Of a DNA stretch of 64,000 bases, positions 1 through 8,197 are shown in pieces. Every line of letters begins with the position of its first letter. Positions within the stretch are counted from its first letter, which is position 1. Under the pieces are notes generated by a model. That model worked only from the letters and a program-made list of their open reading frames with translations, did no database searches and was not told the origin of the DNA. Origin of the DNA: Micromonospora fulviviridis (lineage in GTDB: Bacteria; Actinomycetota; Actinomycetes; Mycobacteriales; Micromonosporaceae); assembly GCF_014648395.1 (NCBI RefSeq), contig NZ_BMRA01000010.1, forward strand, positions 186,001-250,000, given 5' to 3'. A program made the position numbers and the translations under genes.

Positions 1-222
1 GAACGCACGACCCTGCCCGGCATCGGAGTACGACACACCTTCACCACCGGACAGGGCCGCCGGATCGGCATCGTGGAGTACCAGGCGGGCGACCGCCGGG
101 ACGTCGTCCACGATGACCCCGACGATCCCGACCGCATGATCAGCTTCACCCTCACCCGTACCGAGGCCAGCGCGTTGGCCGCCCTGCTCGGCTTCCCGGA
201 ACTGGTCGCCGTCCCGGCCTGA
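1..222 (+). CDS. TrkA/RCK-type cation:proton antiporter regulatory protein, 3' end (5' cut by window)
   Basis: The frame is open from base 1 to TGA at 220-222, giving 73 residues. The text LPGIGVRHTF, GRRIGIVEYQ and a final LTRTEASALAALLG resembles the roughly 70-residue N-terminal segment of actinobacterial regulatory subunits of CPA2 cation:proton antiporters. In those proteins this segment normally precedes a TrkA-C ligand-binding domain. Here the reading frame stops right after it, so the protein is either a short variant or C-terminally truncated. The true start lies upstream of the window. Family assignment is from motif memory only. Confidence 0.5.
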   Translation, partial: ERTTLPGIGVRHTFTTGQGRRIGIVEYQAGDRRDVVHDDPDDPDRMISFTLTRTEASALAALLGFPELVAVPA

Positions 223-226
223 GCCG

Positions 227-1456
227 CTACGCCGGCAGCGGCCGGCGAGGCCAGTCCAGGGCCCGCGCGCCGAGTACGGCGGCGTGCAGGGTGAACCTGT
301 CCCGCGGATCGGCGGGGTCGTAGCCGCTCAGCGCCCGGATCCGGTCCAGCCGGTAGGTGACGGTGCGGACGGACACGTGCAGGCGACGGGCCGCGTCGGT
401 GGCGACCTCGCCGCAGGCGAAGTACTCGTTCAGGGTGTCCAGCAGCGGCTCGGCGCCGCCCCGGGCCTGGCTCAGCGGCGTCAGCACGGCCTGCACGAGG
501 TCCACCATCGCCGCCTGATCCCGCAGCAGGACCCGGTAGATGAGCAGGTCGTGGGCGTCGATCACGGGTGTGTCGGCGTGCAGTCGCCGCGCCGTGGTCA
601 GCGCCTCGCGGGCCTCCTCGTAGGAGCGGGCGATGCCGTACAGGCCCGGGTGCGGGCGGCCCACCGCCACCTGCCATGGCCGGCCCCGCACCAGACGGTC
701 CAACTCGCCGTGCATCAGCCGCCCCAGATCGGCCACCGGCCCGCCGTCGCCCCCGCCCCGGTCGGGCGTCACCGTGTCCGCCGGGGCGATCACCACGAGC
801 AAGCCCTCCTTCGTGGCCACCAGCACGTCCCGATCGCCCAACCGGTCGAAGATGACCCGCTCCAGGGCGCTGATCGCCGCCTCGGTGTCCGGCAGCCGAT
901 GACCCGGCGAGGCCAGCGCGACCTGGTGCACGCGGGCCAGATCCAGCCCGAACGGCTCGGCCCGCTCCACCAACCCGCCGAGGTCGGAGTCCCCGCGCAG
1001 CAGGTCGTCGACGAGTTCCCGGCGCAGGGCCTCCTCCCGGCGAACCAGTTCCCGGCGGGCCGCCGCATAACCCTCGGCGAGAGTGGCCACGGCGGCGTCA
1101 ACCACGTGGAGCACGGCGTCCGCCGCCGCGCGTACCGTCTCGCTGTCGGTGGAACGGGCCAGGTGCGGCAGGTGCCGCCAGAGCCGCCGTGCCGCGGACA
1201 GGTACAGGCGGACGGCCCGGCCCGCCGACACGCCCTGCTCGGCGGCGCGTCGGCCGAGCGCCCCCACCGCGTCGAGTTCGCCGCGGCGCGGCCGGCGGCC
1301 GGTCACCGCCGCGTCCGTCAACAGCCGCAGGTAGTCGCCGAGCAACTCCACCGGCACGCCGCCGGCGTCGGCGCTGGCCCCGCGGGCCACCTCGGTCAGC
1401 CACCCGTCATCGCCGCGGGCCCCGGCCGCAGCCGGTCGGCGGGTGCTCTCGGTCAT
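227..1456 (-). CDS. PucR/CdaR-family transcriptional regulator
   Basis: Encodes about 409 residues. The N-terminal half is helical. A central region around residues 165-290 fits the GGDEF-like/CdaR sensor module of PucR proteins. The C-terminal 65 residues hold the family HTH (ATDAARRLHVSVRTVTYRL) followed by a helical end, as in the PucR C-terminal HTH_30 domain. The ATG at 1456 is preferred over one 33 bases further upstream because AGGGAG lies 6-7 bases before it. Such proteins usually control purine, amine or sugar-acid catabolism, often of a neighbouring gene. The divergent neighbour is a membrane protease, which gives no clue to the effector. Function as a DNA-binding regulator is secure; the target is unknown. 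Confidence 0.85.
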   Translation of the reverse strand: MTESTRRPAAAGARGDDGWLTEVARGASADAGGVPVELLGDYLRLLTDAAVTGRRPRRGELDAVGALGRRAAEQGVSAGRAVRLYLSAARRLWRHLPHLARSTDSETVRAAADAVLHVVDAAVATLAEGYAAARRELVRREEALRRELVDDLLRGDSDLGGLVERAEPFGLDLARVHQVALASPGHRLPDTEAAISALERVIFDRLGDRDVLVATKEGLLVVIAPADTVTPDRGGGDGGPVADLGRLMHGELDRLVRGRPWQVAVGRPHPGLYGIARSYEEAREALTTARRLHADTPVIDAHDLLIYRVLLRDQAAMVDLVQAVLTPLSQARGGAEPLLDTLNEYFACGEVATDAARRLHVSVRTVTYRLDRIRALSGYDPADPRDRFTLHAAVLGARALDWPRRPLPA

Positions 1457-1616
1457 CGCGGTCTCCCTGGGCGTCGCCGGATCGGACACCGGCCCGATTC
1501 GTCCAGCCTATGGGGGCGGGCACGGCGCCGACGGGCTCGCGGGTCGACGAAGCGGTCCGCGTCCCGCGCCGGAACGGGACATCCATTCCGGGCATCGCGA
1601 TCTACACTCCGGCCTC

Positions 1617-2930
1617 GTGCCGACGAAGACGACGATGCCGAGCAGATGCCCGGCGTGTGCCCAGGACCTGGTCCTGGTCGACGCCGCGGCGGTCTCCTGG
1701 TGTCCTGCCTGCCGGTGGAACCTCGACGTGTACGACCCGGCCCTGGCGCCGTGGCGCGGCACCACGATGATCGGCCGGTGGGGGTTCCGGCGTGGGCTGG
1801 AGCTCGACCGGGCGACGCATGAGGAGCTGCTCGCCGACCCGGAGGTACGCCCGACCGGGCCGTCACCGGGTGAGGTCTGGCTGGTGGCGGTGTCCGTGGT
1901 GCTGACCCTGATCGGGGTGGCCGCGGTGGGCTACCTCGGCTGGCTGGTCGTGGCCGATGCCCTGCCGCCGGGGGTCCGGCTGGTGCTGGCGATTCCCGCC
2001 GTGCTCGTCCTGCTGCTCGTCAAGCCCTCGTTCGGGCGGGTCCCGAGGAGCGGGGTGATCGCCGAGCGCGAGGCCCCGCAGTTGCACCGTCTGGTGCGGG
2101 AGGTCGCGGACGCCGCCGGGACCCCGGTGCCCGACGTCATCTGTGCGGACCTGAGCATCAACGCCGGGGTCGCCCGACTGGGCCTGCGCCAGCGGTCGGT
2201 GCTCGTCATCGGGATTCCCCTGTGGCTCATGCTGCCGCGACCGGCCCGCGTCTCGCTGCTGGCCCACGAGCTGGGCCACCTCGCCAACGGCGATCCGCTC
2301 CGGGTGCGGCGGACGTTGCCGGCGAGGGCGTTCGGTGCCCGGGCGGTGGCCGCCACGGGCGGGCGGAACCCCTGGCGGCGCACCCTGCACGCCGCGAACG
2401 CGCTGGCCGAGCAGCGAAGCGGGACGACCGTCCTCCTCGGGATGGCCGTGCACGGAGTCCTCGCTCTGGTCAATGTCGCCGGGGCCACCGCGCAGTTGCT
2501 CGTCGACAGCGTCGCGATGCCCGACAGTCGCCGTGCCGAGTATCGCGCGGACCTGATCGCCCGCCGGGTGGCCGGCACCGGACCCTTCCTCCAGTCCTCC
2601 GAGACGGTCCTGCTCGCCGGCCGGATCTGGCAGGACCTGTGGCACCTCGCGCCCCGCCTGAGCAGTGAGCAGCTCGAGCCGACGGCAGCCGAAACCCGGC
2701 AGCACCTGGCCGGCCACCTACCGCTGGCCCGCCAGCTCAGCCGGCGAACCACCGACCTGTGGAGCACCCACCCCAGCGAGGACCAGCGAATGCGGCTGAT
2801 CGAGGCACTCCCGCGCGTCGACGGTGTGCTCCACGTGGACGATGCCCGTTGGGCCGAGATCGACGCCGAACTCGCGCCGTGGCACCGCTTCGCCCACCAC
2901 GTCCTCCTCGGCACCCGGGACCGCTTCTAG
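1617..2930 (+). CDS. M48-family membrane zinc metalloprotease with N-terminal zinc ribbon
   Basis: Encodes about 437 residues. The N terminus has two CPAC/CPAC-type knuckles (CPAC near residue 10 and CPACRW near 28), read as a zinc ribbon. Two adjacent hydrophobic spans follow around residues 90-140. The M48 catalytic motif HELGH is at residues 217-221 in AHELGHLANGDP, and a downstream RAEYRAD supplies the expected third zinc ligand (Glu). HtpX/Ste24-like proteases of this type cleave membrane or misfolded proteins at the cytoplasmic face. The GTG at 1617 was chosen because coding character and the CPAC motif begin just after it; the ATG at 1635 is an alternative and neither has a strong ribosome site. 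The open frame continues upstream to 1443 but that part overlaps the divergent regulator. Confidence 0.85.
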   Translation: MPTKTTMPSRCPACAQDLVLVDAAAVSWCPACRWNLDVYDPALAPWRGTTMIGRWGFRRGLELDRATHEELLADPEVRPTGPSPGEVWLVAVSVVLTLIGVAAVGYLGWLVVADALPPGVRLVLAIPAVLVLLLVKPSFGRVPRSGVIAEREAPQLHRLVREVADAAGTPVPDVICADLSINAGVARLGLRQRSVLVIGIPLWLMLPRPARVSLLAHELGHLANGDPLRVRRTLPARAFGARAVAATGGRNPWRRTLHAANALAEQRSGTTVLLGMAVHGVLALVNVAGATAQLLVDSVAMPDSRRAEYRADLIARRVAGTGPFLQSSETVLLAGRIWQDLWHLAPRLSSEQLEPTAAETRQHLAGHLPLARQLSRRTTDLWSTHPSEDQRMRLIEALPRVDGVLHVDDARWAEIDAELAPWHRFAHHVLLGTRDRF

Positions 2931-2966
2931 CGAACGTGCGCCACCGGGGCGGGTGGCGGTTGTTCG
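2931..2966. terminator. Hairpin between convergent genes
   Basis: CGCCACC at 2939-2945 pairs with GGTGGCG at 2952-2958 around a six-base loop. An outer CGAAC/GTTCG pair at 2931-2935 and 2962-2966 extends it. It lies directly after the protease stop codon and before the convergent HxlR gene, as expected for a shared terminator. There is no T tract. Confidence 0.5.
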
Positions 2967-2991
2967 TGCCGGCCCGCCACGCGCGTCCCGG

Positions 2992-3444
2992 TCACCGGGC
3001 CGCACCGGGGCCGGGCAGCGGGTCGACGTCGTTCGCGTGCATCGGCTCGCCGCAGTGGTCGCAGCGCAGGTCGACACCGGCGACCTCGCCGCACGCGTGG
3101 TGGCGGTAGAGCACGGGCGGGCCGGCCTCGCCGGCCAGCCACCTGTCTCCCCAGCGGGTCATGACCATGAGCAGGTCGACCAGTTCGGCGCCCTTCTCGG
3201 TCAGGACGTACTCGTAGCGCGGTCGCTGGTCGTAGGGGCGGCGCTCGAGCACGCCCTGGTCGACCAGGTGGTTCAGTCGCTCGGTCAGGACCTTGCGCGA
3301 GATCCCGAGGTCGCCCTGGAGCTGCTCGAAGCGGGTGAGCCCGACCCACACGTCACGCAGGATCAGCGGCGACCAGGGCTCCCCGATGACGTCGAGCGTG
3401 CGCGCGATCGAGCACGCCATCCTGCTGAAGTCCGTGCGCTGCAT
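2992..3444 (-). CDS. HxlR-family transcriptional regulator with C-terminal zinc ribbon
   Basis: Encodes 150 residues. The HxlR winged helix occupies about residues 10-105 (CSIARTLDVIGEPWSPLILRD, then LGISRKVLTERLNHLVDQGVL). Unlike the minimal family it carries a tail with HHACGE and CDHCGEP, which looks like a Cys/His metal site. Divergent from the DHFR-like gene across 89 bases that hold an inverted repeat, so autoregulation and control of that neighbour are likely. On the minus strand TAGACT lies only six bases upstream of the ATG and no Shine-Dalgarno is visible, so the mRNA may be leaderless. Confidence 0.88.
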   Translation of the reverse strand: MQRTDFSRMACSIARTLDVIGEPWSPLILRDVWVGLTRFEQLQGDLGISRKVLTERLNHLVDQGVLERRPYDQRPRYEYVLTEKGAELVDLLMVMTRWGDRWLAGEAGPPVLYRHHACGEVAGVDLRCDHCGEPMHANDVDPLPGPGAAR

Positions 3445-3465
3445 GGACCCAGTCTAGCAATCGGG

Positions 3466-3514
3466 GTTCCCTCAAGGAACTGAGGTTGCTATGGTCAGGG
3501 TCTCTTGAAGGAAC
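3466..3514. promoter_or_regulatory. Candidate HxlR operator region
   Basis: GTTCC-CTCAA-GGAAC at 3466-3480 is a perfect 5-bp dyad. A second half-like copy CTTGAAGGAAC follows at 3504-3514. It sits in the 89-base divergent space between the HxlR gene and the DHFR-like gene. The link to HxlR is inferred from position. Confidence 0.5.
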
Positions 3515-3533
3515 TCCAGGAGGGATCACGGAC

Positions 3534-4127
3534 ATGAGCAAGGTCTTCAGCGCCCACGCCGTGTCGGTCGACGGCTACATCACCGGCCGCGAGCCCGGCG
3601 CCGGGCGTGGGCTCGGCGACGGGACGATGCTCTTCGACTGGTACTTCGACGGCGACACCCCCAGCCAGGTGTTCGACGGTTTCCGGCTGAGCGAACCCAG
3701 CGCCCGGGTCTTCGACGCCCTCGCCGGGCGCGTGGGCGCGATCGTGGCCGGCCGCAACACGTACGAGGACTCCGACCGTTTCGGCGGCGGCAGCCCCCAT
3801 CCGGCGGCCCGGTTGTTCGTCCTCAGCCACCGGCCGGCACCGGAGATGACCGAGCGGCAGACCCTCGTCACCACCGGCATCGCGGACGCGATCGCCGCGG
3901 CCCGCCGGGCCGCCGGCGACAAGGACGTCGGCCTCATGGGCGGCGGCGTCGTGACCGAGGCGTTGGCGGCGGGGCTCGTCGACGCGGTGGTCCTCCACCA
4001 GGTGCCGGTCCTGCTCGGCGGCGGCCGGCCCTTCTTCCAGGCCCTCCCCGGGCACGTGCGTCTCCGCCTCGTCGACGCCGTCGCGGCGCCCGGCGTCACC
4101 CACCTCCACTACGAGGTCGAACGATGA
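3534..4127 (+). CDS. Dihydrofolate reductase-like / RibD C-terminal domain protein
   Basis: Encodes 197 residues. The start has the family pattern FSAHAVSVDGYITG. RVGAIVAGRNTYED in the middle and DVGLMGGGVVTEALAAGLVD after it match the NADPH-binding fold of RibD_C/DHFR-like reductases. Catalysis of a small-molecule reduction with NADPH is expected; the substrate cannot be read from sequence. The ATG at 3534 is preceded by AGGAGGG-type sequence at 3517-3523, which fixes the start. The stop overlaps an ATG of the next frame by four bases. Divergent HxlR regulators commonly control such reductases. A second family member lies at 53878-54510. Confidence 0.85.
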   Translation: MSKVFSAHAVSVDGYITGREPGAGRGLGDGTMLFDWYFDGDTPSQVFDGFRLSEPSARVFDALAGRVGAIVAGRNTYEDSDRFGGGSPHPAARLFVLSHRPAPEMTERQTLVTTGIADAIAAARRAAGDKDVGLMGGGVVTEALAAGLVDAVVLHQVPVLLGGGRPFFQALPGHVRLRLVDAVAAPGVTHLHYEVER

Positions 4128-4198
4128 CCTTCGTCATCGGCACCGCCGCGTCCCTTGCCGAGCAGCCCACCGCGAACCCACGCCAGGAGATGATCCCG

Positions 4199-4582
4199 AT
4201 GCTCGACCCCGATGTGCGCCGCGTGCTGGACGGCACCCCGATCGCCCACCTCGCCAGCGTCCTGCCCGACGGCGCACCCCACTGCGTCCCCGTCTGGATC
4301 GGCACGCACGGCGACCACGTCGTGATCCTCACCGGACCGGGCACGCGCAAGGCCCGCAACCTGCGCCGCGATCCGCGGGTCGCGCTGTCCATGACGCCAC
4401 CCGACGACCCGTTCCAGCCCGTCGTCGTCCGCGGCCGCGTCGTCGAGTGGCTCGACGGCGACGCGGCCTGGTCGATCGTCGATCGGCTGGCCACCAAGTA
4501 CACCGGCCAGTCGTACCCGCGAGGGGAAGCGCGCGTCGTGGCGGTCATCGAACCGGAGCGGCAGCAGGTGGGCGTCGGCTGA
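4199..4582 (+). CDS. PPOX-class F420-dependent flavoprotein
   Basis: Encodes about 127 residues from the ATG at 4199, which has AGGAG (4185-4189) nine bases upstream. The frame is also open from an ATG at 4124 that overlaps the previous stop. The 4199 start gives the usual family N terminus (MLDPDVRRVLDGTPIAHLAS). The split beta-barrel signature continues with LPDGAPHCVPVWI and GRVVEWLDGDAA. Family members bind F420 or FMN and reduce small molecules, or serve in heme or F420 metabolism. It probably shares a transcript with the preceding DHFR-like reductase. Confidence 0.8.
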   Translation: MLDPDVRRVLDGTPIAHLASVLPDGAPHCVPVWIGTHGDHVVILTGPGTRKARNLRRDPRVALSMTPPDDPFQPVVVRGRVVEWLDGDAAWSIVDRLATKYTGQSYPRGEARVVAVIEPERQQVGVG

Positions 4583-4606
4583 CCGGCAGCGGCACGGGGT
4601 GCCGGT
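4582..4606. terminator. Weak hairpin between convergent genes
   Basis: ACCGGCA at 4582-4588 pairs with TGCCGGT at 4600-4606 across an 11-base loop. It lies at the end of the first PPOX gene and before the convergent second PPOX gene. No T run. Confidence 0.35.
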
Positions 4607-4627
4607 GGCTCCTGAGGCACAGCCGGC

Positions 4628-5047
4628 TCAGCCGACCTGGCTGTTGTCCTTCAGCGCGCCCCACCCGTGCCAGCGGTCGATCTCGATCAGAGCGCTGACC
4701 CGCCGGCGGTCCCGACGCGGGTACGCCCTCCCCGCGTAGTGCTGGGAGAGCCGGTCGATGTCCGCCAGGTCCTCGTCGTCGCGGAGTTCGACCACGCGCC
4801 CGACGATCGTGACGTGGGTGTACCAGCCCTGCTCGTCCAGCACCGTGAGGGTGACCCGGGGGTCGTTGCGGACGTGGTCCAGCCGGCGGCGGCCCTCGTC
4901 CATGTTCACCATGATCCGGCCGTCCTCCCACAGATACCAGGTGGCCGCGGAGACCGGCTGGCCATCGGGTCGGAGCGTGGCGATGACGGCGGGGTTCGCC
5001 TTCCGGAGCATGGTGATCGCGGCTTCGGGCAGCGGCGGTTTCGACAT
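4628..5047 (-). CDS. PPOX-class F420-dependent flavoprotein
   Basis: Encodes 139 residues with the split-barrel flavin/F420 fold: NPAVIATLRPDGQPVSAATWYLW near the start, then RNDPRVTLTVLDEQGWYTHV and GRVVELRDDEDLADIDRLSQHYAGRAYP. Tail-to-tail with another PPOX protein (4199-4582), but the two are not close copies, so this looks like two family members brought together rather than a recent duplication. Substrate unknown. Confidence 0.8.
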   Translation of the reverse strand: MSKPPLPEAAITMLRKANPAVIATLRPDGQPVSAATWYLWEDGRIMVNMDEGRRRLDHVRNDPRVTLTVLDEQGWYTHVTIVGRVVELRDDEDLADIDRLSQHYAGRAYPRRDRRRVSALIEIDRWHGWGALKDNSQVG

Positions 5048-5111
5048 GGTTCTCCTCTTCGCGGCGGCGTGACCTCCGCAATGTACGCAACCGCCGGGCC
5101 GATCGGGCCCG

Positions 5112-6314
5112 CTACGGTTTGGCCGCCGCGCGCGCCGCCCGTCGTCGCCACGGGGCCGCCAGGAGCAGGACGGCCAGGGCGCCGGCGGCCCCCGGGCCGA
5201 GGATGAAGGCCCACGGCGTCGACCGCCCGGTCGTGGCCTGCCCGTGCTGCCCGGCCCTGACCTGGGCCACGGGACGGTCGTGCTTCTTCTCGTCCGGGGC
5301 CACCAGGCGACCGACCGACGCGTCGGGGGAGAGCGCGAAACCCCAGTTCAGCAGCGCCGCCGCCTCGCCCAGGCTGCCCAGCGGCGCGGTCTCCGCGCCG
5401 AGCAGGGTCACGGCGAGCCGCCGCCCGTCGCGTTCGGCCACCCCCACGTACGTCTGCCGGGCCAGGTCGGTGAAGCCTGTCTTCCCGCCGAGCGTCCCCG
5501 GGTAGTGGTCCAGCAGCGTGTTGTCGTGGGTGATGGCGAAGCCCGGCCGTCCCGGCTCCGCCGGTATCTCCGCCACCCGGGTGGCGATGTACCGCCGGAA
5601 GTCCGCGCGGGCGTAGGCGGCGCGCGCGATCAGCGCCAGGTCGTACGCGCTGGTGTACTGACCGGGACCGTCCAGGCCGGACGGTGTCGCCGCGTGGGTC
5701 TGGTTGGCGCCCAGCCGGCGTGCCTCGTCGTTCATCGCCTGCACGCCGCCCTGCCGGCCGGCGGCGCCGCCGCCGACGCGGGCCAGCACGTTGGCGGCGT
5801 CGTTCCCCGATCTGAGGAGAAGGCCCAGCCACAGGCTCTCGATCGAGTAACGGCCGCCCGGCACCAGCCCCATCACCGAACTGGCCGGGTCGAGATCCTG
5901 CAGATCCGCCCGGGTCACCTCGACCACCTGGGTCGGGTCGAGGTGGGGCATCAGGGCGGCGGCGAGCAGCATCTTCTGGACGCTGGCCGGCGTCCGGTGC
6001 TCGTGCGGGCCGCATCCACCCAGGACCATGCCGCTGTTGAGGTCGGCGACGACCCACGAGGTGGCGGTCACCGCCGGGGCCATCGGCGCACCGGCCGGGA
6101 TGGACAGTCCCGGCGTCGCCAGCGACTCACCGCCGACGGCGCGGTCGGCGGATCCGACCGGTGGCGGCGACGGTGCGGCGGGCGGGGGCGCCGGCGGCTT
6201 CGCGGCCGGGCACGGCACGTACGGCGCGACCGCCCGCGCCGGCGACGCGGGTACTACGGCGGGCGCGGCCAGGAAGGCGCTGAGCGCCACCACGACAGGG
6301 CGAATGATGGTCAC
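5112..6314 (-). CDS. Secreted D-alanyl-D-alanine carboxypeptidase (S11, DacA-type)
   Basis: Encodes about 400 residues from a GTG at 6314. An N-terminal signal segment (VVVALSAFLAAPAVVPASPARA) is followed by a Pro/Ala-rich linker. The three active-site motifs of penicillin-binding serine peptidases are present in order: SVQK near residue 112, SGN near 171 and KTG near 276. A hydrophobic C-terminal span (LGPGAAGALAVLLLAAPW) followed by an Arg-rich tail should anchor it to the outer face of the membrane. It would trim the terminal D-Ala of peptidoglycan stem peptides. The frame extends upstream to 6485 but the signal peptide fixes the start at or near 6314. Confidence 0.9.
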   Translation of the reverse strand: MTIIRPVVVALSAFLAAPAVVPASPARAVAPYVPCPAAKPPAPPPAAPSPPPVGSADRAVGGESLATPGLSIPAGAPMAPAVTATSWVVADLNSGMVLGGCGPHEHRTPASVQKMLLAAALMPHLDPTQVVEVTRADLQDLDPASSVMGLVPGGRYSIESLWLGLLLRSGNDAANVLARVGGGAAGRQGGVQAMNDEARRLGANQTHAATPSGLDGPGQYTSAYDLALIARAAYARADFRRYIATRVAEIPAEPGRPGFAITHDNTLLDHYPGTLGGKTGFTDLARQTYVGVAERDGRRLAVTLLGAETAPLGSLGEAAALLNWGFALSPDASVGRLVAPDEKKHDRPVAQVRAGQHGQATTGRSTPWAFILGPGAAGALAVLLLAAPWRRRAARAAAKP

Positions 6315-6875
6315 GTCAATGCACCGTAATCGCCAACCGTGCGGGCACGGCCCGGTTACCGAAAGTGGTCCGTGAAGGGCGAGAATTCCGGCCTCGATCC
6401 GGGCGGCACTCCTTCGATCGCCTTGTGCCGTTTCGCGAGGCTCCGACCGATGCGACGAACGGCGCTCCTGACGGTGAATCGGCACAGTTGGGATTTCCTC
6501 CGGCCTGTCGCGAAACGCGCGGCGAGGCCAGGACGGGATGCGGGAGCCGTCTGTCGCTCATTTCGTCGAAACGGTCGCGAACAGATATCAGCGGAATTGC
6601 TTTTGGTTCGGATGTCGGCCGGACCGGCGCGGAGGTTACGTTCGGCCGGACGGGTCGAACAGGAAGCGCAGGCCGTCCAACATGACGACGAGCAGGCCGG
6701 TGAGCAGCCCGCCGGCGACGGCCAGGACCGCTTCGCCAGGCCGGCGCGCGGTCGTCGTGGGCGCCACCCGCGGCGGACGCGTGCGCCGTCGAGTCGGTGA
6801 TCTTGCGCGCTGTCCACTGTGGGATCATGAGGGCTCGTGTGCGCGGTTTCCGCGCCGGAGCATCTGGAGGAACGT
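6315..6875. other. Intergenic region between divergent secreted-protein genes
   Basis: About 560 bases without a convincing large gene. Stretches near 6570-6620 are less GC-rich than the surroundings. Several overlapping open frames exist on both strands, but none shows family motifs or a good start site. The only weak candidate is the small frame listed at 6636-6767. Promoters of both flanking genes should lie here; no clear -35/-10 pair was identified. Confidence 0.5.
6636..6767 (-). CDS. Candidate 43-residue single-span membrane protein
   Basis: From GTG 6767 to TAA 6636, the frame reads a short Thr/Arg-rich start and then one hydrophobic span (AVLAVAGGLLTGLLVVML) followed by DGLRFLFDPSGRT. 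The span and its charged flanks look like a small membrane protein. There is no good Shine-Dalgarno and no recognised family, so it may be chance. Confidence 0.22.
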   Translation of the reverse strand: MAPTTTARRPGEAVLAVAGGLLTGLLVVMLDGLRFLFDPSGRT

Positions 6876-7334
6876 GTGCGCGGATCAGCGCGACGACTGG
6901 CCATGGCAATTCTCCCCGCGACCGTTGCGGCGGTGACAATCGCATCGCCCGCGCAGGCAGCGACGAACCCGTTCACCGCGGCACAGGCGTGCAACAACGA
7001 CTTCGGTGGCTCGTGGGCCTACGCCAGTGACGGCCACCGGTCGATCTACGCCTCGGACGGCACGAAGGTGGGCGACGTCTACCTGATGTACAACAGCGCG
7101 AGCGGGTACAACTGTGTCGCCACCCTCAAGCGGGTCGCCGTCGGCTCGACCACCGGGGTCTCCGCCGGGATCCGGGTGGAGGGCGGTTCCTGGGTCGACG
7201 ACTCCGGAAGCTTCAAGTACTACGCCGCGATCCAGCGCTCCGCCGTCGACAAGTGTGTGATGTACCGCGGTGAGGTCCTCTACGGCACCAGCTGGCAGGG
7301 CGCGGGACGGTCCAGCTGGGGCAACTGCGGCTGA
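6876..7334 (+). CDS. Small secreted protein, resembling spore-associated protein A type
   Basis: Encodes about 152 residues from a GTG at 6876 with GGAGG at 6866-6870. Signal peptide residues 1-28 (RRLAMAILPATVAAVTIASPAQA). The mature part is a compact domain with four cysteines (ACNND, YNCVA, DKCVM, WGNCG) and many Gly/Ser/Tyr residues; VYLMYNSASGYNCVATLKR and DSGSFKYYAA are reminiscent of SapA-type spore-associated or small exported actinomycete proteins. The function of such proteins is not established. The cysteines probably form two disulfides outside the cell. The family call is tentative; secretion is well supported. Confidence 0.6.
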   Translation: MRGSARRLAMAILPATVAAVTIASPAQAATNPFTAAQACNNDFGGSWAYASDGHRSIYASDGTKVGDVYLMYNSASGYNCVATLKRVAVGSTTGVSAGIRVEGGSWVDDSGSFKYYAAIQRSAVDKCVMYRGEVLYGTSWQGAGRSSWGNCG

Positions 7335-7397
7335 GCCTCCCTGCCGCCGCTACGGCCGTCGGCCGCGCCGGAGCTGCCCGTCGACCGGTCGTGGGTC

Positions 7398-7422
7398 GAT
7401 CAGCGGGAAGAACCCGCTGATC
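7398..7422. terminator. Perfect hairpin between convergent genes
   Basis: GATCAGCGGG at 7398-7407 pairs perfectly with CCCGCTGATC at 7413-7422 around the loop AAGAA. It overlaps the stop codon of the minus-strand nitroreductase and follows the secreted-protein gene, so it can serve both directions. Confidence 0.6.
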
Positions 7423-7921
7423 ACGCCCCCGGCCGGTCGCGGGTCGGCTGGCGCTCGACCCGGAAGACGGGGTAGCGCGCGGCGACGGCTTCGAACTCGC
7501 TCACGGGTGCGGTCGGGTCCACGGGGATGTGCGGGCGAGCACCCGGCGCCTTTCGCACATAGCGCTGCAGGATCGGCGCGCGGTCGGTTGCCGGCACCTC
7601 GATCAACTGGCAGGGCGTACGGCGACGCCGGTGAATGACCGCCCGGCCACCGTTCGCGCGGACGTTGCGGACCCAGTTGCACTGCTCCCCGAGCATCGAC
7701 ACGAGGAACCAGTGGCCGTCGTGGTCGGCCATGCCCAGCGGGAAACCGGTGACCCGCCCGGTGCGGCGTCCCGGGACCTCCAACGTCACCCACCGCTTCG
7801 GTGCCAGACCGAGGCGGAACACCGCCGCCCAGAACCGCGCGAACCGCCGCGCCGTGGCATCGCCCCGGCCGCCGGCGTACATCTTCCGGGCCGCGCCGTC
7901 CGACACCGGCCATCCAGGCAT
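7421..7921 (-). CDS. Deazaflavin (F420)-dependent nitroreductase-family protein
   Basis: Encodes 166 residues. The central motif LEVPGRRTGRVTGFPLGMA followed by HWFLVSMLGEQCNWVRNVR is diagnostic of the DDN-type F420-dependent oxidoreductases. These bind reduced F420 in a split barrel and reduce quinones or nitroaromatics at or near the membrane. The ATG at 7921 has GGAG five bases upstream. No operon partner is visible. Confidence 0.85.
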   Translation of the reverse strand: MPGWPVSDGAARKMYAGGRGDATARRFARFWAAVFRLGLAPKRWVTLEVPGRRTGRVTGFPLGMADHDGHWFLVSMLGEQCNWVRNVRANGGRAVIHRRRRTPCQLIEVPATDRAPILQRYVRKAPGARPHIPVDPTAPVSEFEAVAARYPVFRVERQPTRDRPGA

Positions 7922-8197
7922 TCCGACTCCCCGTCGCGGGCGATGCCCGGCCTCCCCGGCATCTCCTCGCCGGTGGTCGGGCTGGTGTGCGGAGGGCCGG
8001 TCCGGGGGCCCGATCGGGCCCTGTCGAAGGCCACCCCAGCCGCCTGACCATATCGCGACGACGCGGCTGCCGGGAGTGTCGCGGTGGTGGCCGGTGGGGT
8101 AGCCCTTCGCGCCGGACCGTGTGCTCGAAACGTCCCGGCGAACCGCTGTCGCACCACAGTGGGTCAGGTACCGATGCGTGGCGTGCAGGTGTTCGCG

